64,000 nt of DNA, from assembly GCA_947624485.1 (NCBI GenBank), contig CANQKM010000001.1:248001-312000 (forward strand), written 5' to 3'. Made by a program: the position numbers and the translations under genes. Shown one piece after another: positions 41,818 to 50,636 of the stretch (positions are counted from its first letter, which is position 1; each line of letters opens with the position of its first letter). The notes beneath the pieces are model-generated. The model saw nothing but the letters and a program-made list of their open reading frames with translations, ran no database searches and was not told the DNA's origin. The DNA comes from an uncultured Clostridia bacterium (GTDB lineage: Bacteria; Bacillota; Clostridia; UBA1381).

Positions 41818-42443
41818 CGCATAAGCCTCTTTATATTGCTCTCTATATCGCCGTTAAACACCGCGCTGCCAGCCACGATCACATTCGCACCCGCGGCGAG
41901 AACGGAGTCGATATTGTTTTCCCTTACGCCGCCGTCAACCTCAATCTTGAAATAATCGCCCTTGATTTCACGCAGATATTTTATTTTTTCGTTTACGGCG
42001 GTTATGTATTCCTGACCGCCATAACCGGGTTCAACGCTCATTACAAGCACCATGTCAACCTTTTCAAGGTACGGTATTATTCTTTCAACGGGCGTGGCGG
42101 GGTTTATGGAAATTCCCGCGAGCTTGCCGCGCGAGCGTATCATTTCTATGCAGCGGTCGGGGAAATCGGTCGCCTCTATATGGAACGTCACGCCGTCCGC
42201 GCCGCAGTCTATGAAATCGTTTATATACCGTTCCGGCTCGGTTATCATCAAATGCACGTCAAAAAACATATCGGTGTACCTGCGTATTGATTTTATTACG
42301 GGCATGGCAAACGAGATGTTCGGCACAAAGTGTCCGTCCATTACATCTATGTGCAGCCACTCGGCGCCCGCGTTTTCACATTTTTTGATTTGCTCGGCAA
42401 GTATTCCGAAGTCAGCCGACAGTATCGATGGCACAAGTATCAT
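41814..42443 (-). CDS. rpe: Ribulose-phosphate 3-epimerase
   Basis: 209 aa from the ATG at 42443, which overlaps the rsgA stop (ATGA). TIM-barrel motifs 'VPSILSADFG', 'LHIDVMDGHFVPN', 'VMSVEPGYGGQ' and 'EVDGGV' are intact. It interconverts ribulose-5-phosphate and xylulose-5-phosphate. The prkC-rsgA-rpe-thiN order is the Firmicutes standard. Confidence 0.97.
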   Translation of the reverse strand: MILVPSILSADFGILAEQIKKCENAGAEWLHIDVMDGHFVPNISFAMPVIKSIRRYTDMFFDVHLMITEPERYINDFIDCGADGVTFHIEATDFPDRCIEMIRSRGKLAGISINPATPVERIIPYLEKVDMVLVMSVEPGYGGQEYITAVNEKIKYLREIKGDYFKIEVDGGVRENNIDSVLAAGANVIVAGSAVFNGDIESNIKRLMR

Positions 42444-43309
42444 TTTATTAACCATTCCTTTGTTTGTTTTAATTTTTCGTAAAGCTCACGGTAGCTTTCG
42501 TACCGCGAATGCGCTATTTTACCCTCCGCGAGCTTGTCCTTTACGGCGCAGTCCGGCTCGTTTATATGGGCGCAGCCGCGGAAGCGGCATTTACCGTCAC
42601 AGTCCGCCATTTCGGGGAAGTAACGCCATAGTTCCTCGGCGCGTATACCCTCCACTTCAAGCTGTGAAAAGCCGGGAGTGTCCATTACGTAACCGCCGTC
42701 CGCAAGCTCGAAAAGCTCGACGTGGCGCGTCGTGTGCCGTCCCCGACGTATCTTTTCCGACACCGCGCCCGTTTCCAAATCATCGTCCGTTATAAGGCTC
42801 AAAAGGCTTGATTTGCCCACGCCCGACAGTCCGGCGAACGCGGTGCTTTTACCCTTTAGGAAGGAGCGGAGCGCGTCTATACCCTCGTTTTTCTCCGCGC
42901 TTACCTCTATCACATCATAACCCGCCTTCGCGTACGCGTCCTTTATCTCTTCGCTTTCGGCGAGGTCGGTTTTGTTTATGCACACCGCCGGCTTTATGCC
43001 GCTTATTTCGGCGTTTACAAGCATCTTGTCCGCTACCGTGAGGTTCGGTGACGGTTCGGCGGCGGCTATTACGATAAGCATTGTGTCGATATTCGCGACG
43101 GGCGGACGCAGAAGGTACGATGTGCGCGGCACTATTTCGACAATGCTGCCCTTTTCGCCGTCTGCTTCAATCGTCACCCTGTCGCCTATCGTCGGGGTTA
43201 TTTTTTCCTTTCGGAACACGCCCCTCGCCTTACATTCGTATACATTGTGAGAGGCTTTTACATAGTAAAAGCCTCCTATACCTTTTATTATAATTCCGTT
43301 TACGCGCAT
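42440..43309 (-). CDS. rsgA: Ribosome small-subunit GTPase RsgA
   Basis: 289 aa. N-terminal OB fold, then a circularly permuted GTPase with G4 'INKTDLAES' before G1 'FAGLSGVGKSSLLSL' and G3 'DTPGF'. The C-terminal zinc knuckle is 'CRFRGCAHINEPDC'. It checks 30S subunit maturation. It starts 2 bases after the prkC stop. Confidence 0.97.
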   Translation of the reverse strand: MRVNGIIIKGIGGFYYVKASHNVYECKARGVFRKEKITPTIGDRVTIEADGEKGSIVEIVPRTSYLLRPPVANIDTMLIVIAAAEPSPNLTVADKMLVNAEISGIKPAVCINKTDLAESEEIKDAYAKAGYDVIEVSAEKNEGIDALRSFLKGKSTAFAGLSGVGKSSLLSLITDDDLETGAVSEKIRRGRHTTRHVELFELADGGYVMDTPGFSQLEVEGIRAEELWRYFPEMADCDGKCRFRGCAHINEPDCAVKDKLAEGKIAHSRYESYRELYEKLKQTKEWLIK

Positions 43310-43311
43310 AA

Positions 43312-45405
43312 TCAGTTAAAGTCTATCGTCTTGTCCGCAACCTTCGCGCCGTCTATATACGCCTGAACCTCAGCCGTACCGCTGCCCGTTATGTCAACGC
43401 TTACGCTGCCCTCATCCTTTGAGTGCGTCTCGCTGTGGATGGTTCTGCCGTTTACGAGGATCTCAACATTGACGTTCTCGTTTTCCGTGTCGGGTATTCT
43501 GACTGTAAATGTTCTCGTCGAGCTGCCGCCCGATTCTTCGCCGCCGTCATCACCGTTATCGGCAGGCGTTTCCGTTTGAGGTTCTTCCTCCTGCGGCTCA
43601 CTCTCCTGCGGCGCAGCTACAGCCTCGCCGCTCGAAACGACGATATTTACGTACGAGCCTTGAACTGCCTTGGTACGCGCGTCGGGGCTCTGCTGTATTA
43701 CCGTACCCTCCGGCGACGACGACGCTTTTCTCTGAACCGAGCCGACAATAAGTCCTGCCGACTGTATTCTGCTTTCCGCGTCGCTTACCGACGAGCCTAT
43801 TACATTCGGCACGGATACCGGTTTTTCGGCAGGTGACGCCGATGCGCCGGACTGAGGTCCTTTGCTGACGGTGAGCTTAATAGCGTCCGAATCCTTCTTG
43901 AGCTTCGTACCCGCAAGCGGTATCTGGCGTATTACGTTGCCCGACGCGATCGTGTCGGAAAACTCCTCTATAACGTCGTACGTAAGTCCCGCGTCGAGAA
44001 TTTCCTTTATAGCCTCGTCGATATTTTTATTCGTAACGTTCGGGGTGGGTATGTCGCCGCCCGAAGCCCCGATTGAAATCACGAGCTTGATCTGCGTACC
44101 CTTCGGAACTGTAACTCCCTCCTTCGGATCCTGATCTATAACGCAGTGTTCCGCAACGGTGTCGGAGAATGACAGCTCTCTTTCAGGCGCTATCGCCAGT
44201 CCCTTGCTTTCCGCAAGCTGCACGGCTTCCTGCTCTGTCATGCCTGCAAGGTTGGGAACGGTCGCCTCCTTGCCGGAGTGCACCATCCACCATACGCCCA
44301 CCGCGATAAGTCCCACGGCGATAATCGTCGCGAACGCGAGTATTATTGCTATTCTGTCCTCTTTTTTCTGCTTCTTCGTGTTCTTCTGAACCTCGGTCTT
44401 GCGCTTTGTTCTGCCTCTGTTCTCTATTTCGGGTTCATCGTCGTCCTCGGCTACGGAAGGAATGTCGTCGTCAACGATATAATCTTCCTCCTCGCCGTCA
44501 GCCGTTTCTGTCGACGAAGCAGTACCGGATACTGTCTTGCCGCCAGCCTCTTCACGGCTCGGCAGCGGCTCGTCCGCAAGAACGGCGTGCAGGTCGTCCA
44601 CAAGCTCCGACACGCTCGCGTATCTCGCGCTCTGATCCTTTGAAATCGCTTTCATTGTAACGTACGCAAGATCCGACGGCACTTCAAGGTTTACCACCTT
44701 CACATTCACCGGCTCTTTTTCAAGGTGCATAAGCGCGACCGACACAGGAGTGTCGCCGTCAAACGGCACTTTGCCCGTGAGCATTTCGTAAAGCACGATA
44801 CCGAGCGAATATATGTCGCTTCTCGCGTCGGTAACGCCGCCGCGCGCCTGTTCGGGCGATATGTAGTGTACGCTTCCGAGAACATTTCCGTTTACGACGG
44901 TCGTGTCGCCGGCTACGGCTTTTGCTATGCCGAAGTCCGTTACCTTCAGGATTTTATCCTTTGTCATAAGGATATTCTGCGGCTTTATGTCGCGGTGTAC
45001 TATGTTTATCGAGTGCGCCTCGTTTATGCCCTGACCTATCTGTATCGCGAAGTCGCACGCCTCCTGCCAGGGAAGCGCGCCGCGCGTTTTTATGTATTCC
45101 TTCAAGGTTATGCCGTCAACGTATTCCATAACCATATAGTTTATGCCGTCCTCTTCGCCGACGTCGTATACCGATACTATATTGTTATGCACAAGGCTCG
45201 CCGAGGACTGCGCCTCCTTTACGAAGTTCGCGACTACCTTCTTCTCGTCCTCGAGCGAGTCGCGCAGCACTTTAACCGCGACGTAGCGGTTAAGGAGCGT
45301 GTCCTTCGCCTTGTAAACGGTAGCCATTCCTCCCGTTCCTATTTTTTCGAGCATTTCATATCTGTTGTTTCCCAGTGTCTTTCCTTCCAGATTTTCGCTG
45401 TTCAT
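43312..45405 (-). CDS. prkC: Ser/Thr kinase PrkC with three PASTA domains
   Basis: 697 aa. Cytoplasmic kinase domain (residues about 15-280: 'GTGGMATVYKAKD', 'VHRDIKPQNIL', 'VTDFGIAKA'), one membrane helix ('IILAFATIIAVGLIAVGVWW'), three extracellular PASTA repeats (about 390-590) that bind muropeptides, and a Ser/Glu-rich linker with a C-terminal Ig-like part. It senses cell wall state. Start and PP2C stop share the A of TAATG. Confidence 0.97.
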   Translation of the reverse strand: MNSENLEGKTLGNNRYEMLEKIGTGGMATVYKAKDTLLNRYVAVKVLRDSLEDEKKVVANFVKEAQSSASLVHNNIVSVYDVGEEDGINYMVMEYVDGITLKEYIKTRGALPWQEACDFAIQIGQGINEAHSINIVHRDIKPQNILMTKDKILKVTDFGIAKAVAGDTTVVNGNVLGSVHYISPEQARGGVTDARSDIYSLGIVLYEMLTGKVPFDGDTPVSVALMHLEKEPVNVKVVNLEVPSDLAYVTMKAISKDQSARYASVSELVDDLHAVLADEPLPSREEAGGKTVSGTASSTETADGEEEDYIVDDDIPSVAEDDDEPEIENRGRTKRKTEVQKNTKKQKKEDRIAIILAFATIIAVGLIAVGVWWMVHSGKEATVPNLAGMTEQEAVQLAESKGLAIAPERELSFSDTVAEHCVIDQDPKEGVTVPKGTQIKLVISIGASGGDIPTPNVTNKNIDEAIKEILDAGLTYDVIEEFSDTIASGNVIRQIPLAGTKLKKDSDAIKLTVSKGPQSGASASPAEKPVSVPNVIGSSVSDAESRIQSAGLIVGSVQRKASSSPEGTVIQQSPDARTKAVQGSYVNIVVSSGEAVAAPQESEPQEEEPQTETPADNGDDGGEESGGSSTRTFTVRIPDTENENVNVEILVNGRTIHSETHSKDEGSVSVDITGSGTAEVQAYIDGAKVADKTIDFN

Positions 45406-46136
45406 TACTCGTTCTCCTCCTTAAACGCCGCTACTGTAATATTGTCTCCGCCGCCGCGCTCGTTCGCAAGCTCCATAAGCTTTTCGCACGCATCCTGAAG
45501 CGGCTCGTATTTCTTTATATGCGCCAGAATCTCGTCGTCGTCGACGTAATTCGTAAGTCCGTCGCTGCAAAGCAGGATTGTTTCACCGCTGTACGGCTTT
45601 ATGGAAACGTCGACCTTTACGGTGTCCTCCGCTCCCATGGCGCGCGTTATGTAATTCTTCCTCGGGTGATGCTTCGCCATTTCCGGACTTATCTCGCCGC
45701 GCGACACAAGCTCCTGGACGTATGAGTGATCTCTCGTCAGCTGCCGTATATCGTCACCGACCGCGTAAGCGCGGCTGTCGCCGACATGGGCCGTTATTAT
45801 TCTGCCGCCGTACAGCATGGCAAACGTCGTCGTCGTACCCATGCCCATTATCTTGTAATGGTCTTTGGCGTAATTGAATATTATGCTGTTCGCGGAAATA
45901 AACGCCTGCCTTACAATTTCGCCGGCTTCAACATAGTCAAGCCCCGGCTTTAATTCGCTCGCAAGTCTGCTCTCGATTATATCGACAACCATCATACTCG
46001 CGACCTCGCCCGCCTGATGTCCGCCCATTCCGTCCGCGACTATCGCGTACGGGAAGGTGTCGTCCTCGTGTATTATGTAGTTGTCCTCGTTGATTTTCCT
46101 GCGCTTTCCTATATCGGTAATCGCACCAAACCGCAT
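45405..46136 (-). CDS. prpC: PP2C-family protein phosphatase (PrpC/Stp)
   Basis: 243 aa from the ATG at 46136 (MRFGAITDIGKRRKINEDN), behind GAAAGGGGTGATT. Metal-binding motifs 'AIVADGMGGHQAGEVAS', 'AHVGDSRAYAV', 'LLCSDGLTNYV' and 'RGGGDNITVAAF' are intact. It reverses PrkC phosphorylation. It has its own promoter in addition to readthrough from rlmN. Confidence 0.97.
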   Translation of the reverse strand: MRFGAITDIGKRRKINEDNYIIHEDDTFPYAIVADGMGGHQAGEVASMMVVDIIESRLASELKPGLDYVEAGEIVRQAFISANSIIFNYAKDHYKIMGMGTTTTFAMLYGGRIITAHVGDSRAYAVGDDIRQLTRDHSYVQELVSRGEISPEMAKHHPRKNYITRAMGAEDTVKVDVSIKPYSGETILLCSDGLTNYVDDDEILAHIKKYEPLQDACEKLMELANERGGGDNITVAAFKEENE

Positions 46137-46169
46137 CCGGAAATCACCCCTTTCTTTTATATTTATTAT

Positions 46170-46198
46170 ATTATACAACACATTTGTGTAATTTACAA
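46170..46198 (-). promoter_or_regulatory. Internal promoter before prpC-prkC
   Basis: Minus strand TTGTAA (46193-46198), 17-base spacer, TATAAT (46170-46175). The spacer contains the inverted repeat ACACATTTGTGT (46178-46189), a possible regulator site. Confidence 0.7.
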
Positions 46199-46201
46199 TA
46201 A

Positions 46202-47221
46202 TTATAACACTCTTTTTCGCAGTTGTCCACAGGAAGCTGAAATATCGCTCCCAAGTTCTCTGCGGACGGTCGCGTTCACGCCGAGTGATATGAGCTTGTC
46301 TCGGAACGCGTCTATTTCTTTGCGGCTCCCCTTCTCGTATTCGCGTTCCTCAACCTTGTTTACGGGTATGAGGTTCACGTGTGCGCCCATGCCTTTTATA
46401 AGACGCGCAAGCTCTGTTGCGTTCTCCGCGCTGTCGTTTACGCCGCGGATAAGCGAATATTCAAAGCTGATCCGTCTGCCGGTCGATTTGAAATAGCTTT
46501 TGCAGGCCTCGATAAGCTCGTTTATTTTGTACTTGTGATTTACAGGCATTATCGTATCGCGTATCTCGTCATTCGGCGCGTGGAGGGATATTGTGAGCGT
46601 TATCGGAAGGTTTTCCTTCGCCAGATCGTATATCCTCGGCACTATGCCGCACGTTGACAGCGTTATGTGCCTCAGTCCTATGTTTAAGCCCTTTTCGCTG
46701 TTTACGTTATGCAGGAATGTGATTATGCTGTCGTAGTTGTCGAGCGGCTCGCCTATGCCCATTATAACGATGTTGCTTATCCGCTCGCCTATGTCCTTTT
46801 CGGCAAAAATCACCTGATTGAGTATCTCTCCGGCGGTGAGGCTTCTGTAAAGACCGCCTATCGTCGAGGCGCAGAAGCGGCAGCCCATACGGCAGCCGAC
46901 CTGACTCGATATGCAGATCGTGAGTCCGTGGCGGTAGCGCATCACGACGCTCTCTATACAGTTGCCGTCCGGCAGCTCAAACAGGTACTTCACCGTTCCG
47001 TCAAGCTTTGAAACGTACTTCTCGCGTATTTTAAGCGTCGAAACGTATGTTTCCTTTTCGAGCTTTTCGCGCGTCTTTTTCGATATGTCCGTCATTTCGC
47101 CGTAGCTCAGAGCACCTCGGCAAAGCCACGAAAATATCTGCGCGGCTCTGAATTTCGGCTCGCCTATGGATTTTAAATATTCCTCGAGTTCGTCAAATTC
47201 AAAATCCTTCAAATCTATCAT
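46202..47221 (-). CDS. rlmN: Dual-specificity rRNA/tRNA methyltransferase RlmN
   Basis: 339 aa radical-SAM enzyme with the CX3CX2C motif in 'VGCRMGCRFCAS' and the conserved 'GMGAHVNLIPVNKV' near the end. It methylates C2 of A2503 in 23S rRNA and A37 of tRNA. The ATG overlaps the rsmB stop (ATGA). Confidence 0.96.
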   Translation of the reverse strand: MIDLKDFEFDELEEYLKSIGEPKFRAAQIFSWLCRGALSYGEMTDISKKTREKLEKETYVSTLKIREKYVSKLDGTVKYLFELPDGNCIESVVMRYRHGLTICISSQVGCRMGCRFCASTIGGLYRSLTAGEILNQVIFAEKDIGERISNIVIMGIGEPLDNYDSIITFLHNVNSEKGLNIGLRHITLSTCGIVPRIYDLAKENLPITLTISLHAPNDEIRDTIMPVNHKYKINELIEACKSYFKSTGRRISFEYSLIRGVNDSAENATELARLIKGMGAHVNLIPVNKVEEREYEKGSRKEIDAFRDKLISLGVNATVRRELGSDISASCGQLRKRVL

Positions 47222-48471
47222 GCGTTTTTCCTCATCTTACATATATAAAACCCGTCCGTACCGTCAATCTGCGGATAGAAGGTCTTTTCGCAAAGCTTTT
47301 CAAAACCCGCGTTATCGCGCAGGAAGCCGCCCGTAACGTCCTCGTTTTCGCGCTTTTCTATCGTGCAGGTGGAATACACGATTTCTCCGCCCGTCTTTAA
47401 GTACCGCGCGGCGTTATTAAGTATTGCGCGCTGCGTTTCGGGAAGATCGTTGTCCGCGTCGTAGCCGTATTTTATTTCAGGCTTGCGGCGGATTATCCCG
47501 AGACCGCTGCACGGCGCGTCGCAAAGTATTTTGTCCGCGCTTTCGGCGTATTTCGCGTCGAATCCGCGTCCGTCGCGAAGATCGGTTTCGATTATCGTTA
47601 TACCGAGCCGCTCCGCGTTTTTACGTATTAAATCGAGCTTATGCCCGTATATGTCAAAGGCAAAAATTTTACCCTTGTTTTCCATTATTTCAGCCATGTG
47701 CGTCGTCTTGCCGCCCGGCGCGGCGCACATGTCTATTACCGTTTCGCCCGGCTTCGGGGCGAGTATTTCCGAAGCCTTCATAGCTGCCGCGTCCTGAACG
47801 GTGTAAAAGCCTTTTTTGTAAAGGCCGTCACGCGCTATGTCAAAGCCGGCGGACGTTATATAACCGTCCGTAATTTCAGCCTGTACGCCGTTTTCGTTAA
47901 GGCGCACGAGCAGGTTTTCGGGCGTTGTTTTTAATCGGTTAGGTCTTAGCGTCAGCGGCGCGGGTTTCAAGTACGCGTCCATAAGCTTTTCCGTAAATTC
48001 ATATCCGAACCGCTCCGTCCACTCCCTGCAAAGCTCCGTCGGGAACGAGTATTTTACCGATAGGTATTCCGTTTTGTTCGTCGGGTACTCTATCTCAGAA
48101 CGCTCCACACTCCTTAAAACACCGTTTACAAACCCTGCCGACGACGCGTGACCGTAACGCTTCGCGAGCTTGACGCTCTCGTTTACCGCCGCGCTTGCCG
48201 GAATTTTGTCGGCGAATTTAAGCTGATATATTCCCATCCGCAGTATTATGCGGATATATTTTGAGATTTTTTTGAGCTTCAGCTTCGAGCGGCGCGTTAT
48301 TATATAGTCGAGTGTGAGCCTTTTGTCGGTCACTCCGTACACGAGCGCGGTTACAAGCGCTCTGTCGCGCGCGTCACATTCGCCGAGCGCAGTTTTAAGC
48401 GCGAGATTGGAGTACGCGCCGTTGTATTCTATGTCGTACAGCACGCGCAAAGCGCGTTCCCGAGCGTCCAT
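47218..48471 (-). CDS. rsmB: 16S rRNA m5C967 methyltransferase RsmB
   Basis: 417 aa from the ATG at 48471 (MDARERALRVLYDIEYNG), behind AAGGAGAG and sharing a base with the yugP stop (TGATG). N-terminal NusB-like domain, then the methyltransferase with 'DMCAAPGGKTTHMAE' and the catalytic 'DAPCSGLGIIRRKPEI'. The longer open frame upstream is the other strand's shadow and is not coding. Confidence 0.96.
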   Translation of the reverse strand: MDARERALRVLYDIEYNGAYSNLALKTALGECDARDRALVTALVYGVTDKRLTLDYIITRRSKLKLKKISKYIRIILRMGIYQLKFADKIPASAAVNESVKLAKRYGHASSAGFVNGVLRSVERSEIEYPTNKTEYLSVKYSFPTELCREWTERFGYEFTEKLMDAYLKPAPLTLRPNRLKTTPENLLVRLNENGVQAEITDGYITSAGFDIARDGLYKKGFYTVQDAAAMKASEILAPKPGETVIDMCAAPGGKTTHMAEIMENKGKIFAFDIYGHKLDLIRKNAERLGITIIETDLRDGRGFDAKYAESADKILCDAPCSGLGIIRRKPEIKYGYDADNDLPETQRAILNNAARYLKTGGEIVYSTCTIEKRENEDVTGGFLRDNAGFEKLCEKTFYPQIDGTDGFYICKMRKNA

Positions 48472-49178
48472 CAGTCTCTCCTTCGCGTCGCTATAAGCAA
48501 AAGACGCAGGAACTGCAAAGCGGTTGACACAAGCGCCGCAACGTACGTCATAGCCGCCGCCGTAAGCACCTTGCGCGCACCCTTTAACTCGTCGCTTTCG
48601 AGTATGCCCATACTGTCGAGCGTTCTCATCGCTCTCGCGGACGCGTTCGTTTCGGTCGGGAGCGTCACAAGCTGGAACAGCACAACCGCGCCGAACAGTA
48701 TCGCGCCTATCATCGCGAGCGGCGTAAAGCCGAGTATAAGTCCTACGATGAACAGCGGCAATGACAGGCGGTTGCACACGTTTACAAACGGCACTATGCC
48801 GTTGCGCACCTTGATCGGGGCGTAGCCCGTCTGATGCTGCACCGCGTGACCGCACTCATGCGCCGCGACGCCGATCGCTGCTATTGACGTCGAATTATAT
48901 GTCGAGTCCGAAAGGCTCACGATATTTGTCTGGGGGTTAAAGTTGTCGCTCAATTCGCCCGCGATATGGACGATTTGAACATTTTGAAGTCCGTTCGCGT
49001 CGAGGATCATCCGCGCCGCCTGTGCGCCCGTTATGTTCCTCGCGCTCCTTACGTCGTTGTAGCGGCTGAACGTGCTTTTAACACCGAACTGCGCTATCAA
49101 TGCGAACACGAAGCCCGCAAGCACGAGCAGGTATGTCCAGTCGAGACCGTAATACATATTCATAAAAAGCTGGTTCAT
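48471..49178 (-). CDS. YugP-type membrane zinc metallopeptidase
   Basis: 235 aa with N- and C-terminal hydrophobic segments and an HEXXH motif in 'VAAHECGHAVQHQTGYAPIK'. It belongs to the neutral zinc metallopeptidase family (YugP, PF04298). Substrate unknown. Located between fmt and rsmB as in many Clostridia; start shares TAATG with the fmt stop. Confidence 0.93.
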   Translation of the reverse strand: MNQLFMNMYYGLDWTYLLVLAGFVFALIAQFGVKSTFSRYNDVRSARNITGAQAARMILDANGLQNVQIVHIAGELSDNFNPQTNIVSLSDSTYNSTSIAAIGVAAHECGHAVQHQTGYAPIKVRNGIVPFVNVCNRLSLPLFIVGLILGFTPLAMIGAILFGAVVLFQLVTLPTETNASARAMRTLDSMGILESDELKGARKVLTAAAMTYVAALVSTALQFLRLLLIATRRRD

Positions 49179-50122
49179 TATCCTTCCTCCTTACCGAGTA
49201 TTAAGCCGATTTCTATCTTGTGTCCCCGCGCGTAGTCCTCGACGTTCATGCGTCTGGAACTCGGGAACTGCGCCTCTGTTACGTACAGTACGCCGCTGCC
49301 GCACGCTGTTTTCATACCCCTGCCTTTTTCGAGCGAGAGTATTTTACCCGGCGTTTCACCGGTCTGCTCATCATCGGCGTATGCTGTTATTATTTTAAGC
49401 GGCTCGCCATTGTAGTATGTGCTTGCCATGGGCCACGAATACATGCCGCGCACAAGACATGAAATTTCCTCCGCGCTTTTTGTCCAGTCAATAACGCCCG
49501 TTTCGCGCGATATTAACGGCGCGCGCGTGCTTTCGCTGTCGTTTTGCTTTACGGGTGTAATGCCGCCCTGTTCGAGCGCGCCGAGCGTTTTTACAAGGAT
49601 CTCTCCGCCCATTACCGCGAGACGGTCAAAAAGCTCCTCCGCCGTTTCGTTTTCGCCTATTTCCGTTTTGGCTTTTAAGAGCATATCGCCCGTGTCAACG
49701 CCCTTGTCCATGAGCATAGTCGTAACGCCGGTGACCTTTTCGCCGTTTATGACCGCCCACTGTATCGGCGCGGCTCCGCGGTACTTCGGGAGCAGCGACG
49801 CGTGAACGTTCACGCAGCCGTATTTGGGGTAGTCAAGCACGTAGTCGGGAAGTATTTTGCCGTAAGCCGTGACGACTATAACGTCGGGCTTAAGATTGTC
49901 GAGAACGGGCATTAACTCGCCGTTTCTTATTTTCTCCGGCTGGTAGACCGGTATACCGCTTTCAAGCGCGGCAATTTTTACTTCGGTCGGGACGGTTTTG
50001 TGTCCCCTGCCCTTCGGTCTGTCGGGCTGCGAAACGGCTCCGACAACGTTTTTGCCAGCTCTTACGAGCGCATTAAGAGATTCTGCCGCGAAGCCGGGCG
50101 TTCCCATAAATAAAATTTTCAT
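49178..50122 (-). CDS. fmt: Methionyl-tRNA formyltransferase
   Basis: 314 aa from the ATG at 50122 (MKILFMGTPGFAAESLNAL). 'NVHASLLPKYRGAAPIQWAV' and 'DTGDMLL' are the formyl-transfer active site. It formylates initiator Met-tRNA. Follows def by 14 bases. Confidence 0.97.
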   Translation of the reverse strand: MKILFMGTPGFAAESLNALVRAGKNVVGAVSQPDRPKGRGHKTVPTEVKIAALESGIPVYQPEKIRNGELMPVLDNLKPDVIVVTAYGKILPDYVLDYPKYGCVNVHASLLPKYRGAAPIQWAVINGEKVTGVTTMLMDKGVDTGDMLLKAKTEIGENETAEELFDRLAVMGGEILVKTLGALEQGGITPVKQNDSESTRAPLISRETGVIDWTKSAEEISCLVRGMYSWPMASTYYNGEPLKIITAYADDEQTGETPGKILSLEKGRGMKTACGSGVLYVTEAQFPSSRRMNVEDYARGHKIEIGLILGKEEG

Positions 50123-50136
50123 GCTTGATCTCCGTT

Positions 50137-50625
50137 TTACCGTTTCGTGTACTCCGTCACCTTTTCGGTGAACACGTGTCCGTCGAGGTGATCTACCTCG
50201 TGGCATATGGCGCGCGCCAAAAGTCCTTCGCCGGTGAGCTTGAACCACTTGCCGTTTCTGTCCTGCGCCTTTACCGTCACCTTATACGGACGCGTCACCT
50301 TTCCGAAAAGATCAGGGAAGCTGAGACACCCTTCGTCGTCGGTCTGTTCGCCGCTTTCCTCCGTTATTTCGGGGTTTATAAGCTCTATTTTACCCACGTC
50401 GGGGATATTTTTCTTTCTCTTTTTGTTCGCGTCGCTTATGTCTATGACGACGGCTCTTTTAAGTATTCCGACCTGCGGCGCGGCAAGTCCAACGCCGTCC
50501 TTGCTTTTCATCGTTTCGTACATGTCGTCCAACAGAATATGCAGCTTATCGTCGAAATTTTTAACCGTTTTGCTCGTTTTACGGAGAATTTCGTCGTCTC
50601 TTAATCTTATTGCGCGTATTGCCAT
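50137..50625 (-). CDS. def: Peptide deformylase
   Basis: 162 aa from the ATG at 50625 behind GAGGTGA (a GTG three codons earlier abuts that site). The three motifs GVGLAAPQVG, EGCLSFP and HEVDHLDG are intact, giving the Cys and two His metal ligands. It removes formyl groups from new proteins. Confidence 0.97.
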   Translation of the reverse strand: MAIRAIRLRDDEILRKTSKTVKNFDDKLHILLDDMYETMKSKDGVGLAAPQVGILKRAVVIDISDANKKRKKNIPDVGKIELINPEITEESGEQTDDEGCLSFPDLFGKVTRPYKVTVKAQDRNGKWFKLTGEGLLARAICHEVDHLDGHVFTEKVTEYTKR

Positions 50626-50636
50626 TTGTTTCACCT

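Noticed and set aside
48472-48855. Long N-terminal extension of RsmB
   Set aside because: It overlaps the yugP gene on the same strand and shows no conserved sequence; the family start is at 48471.
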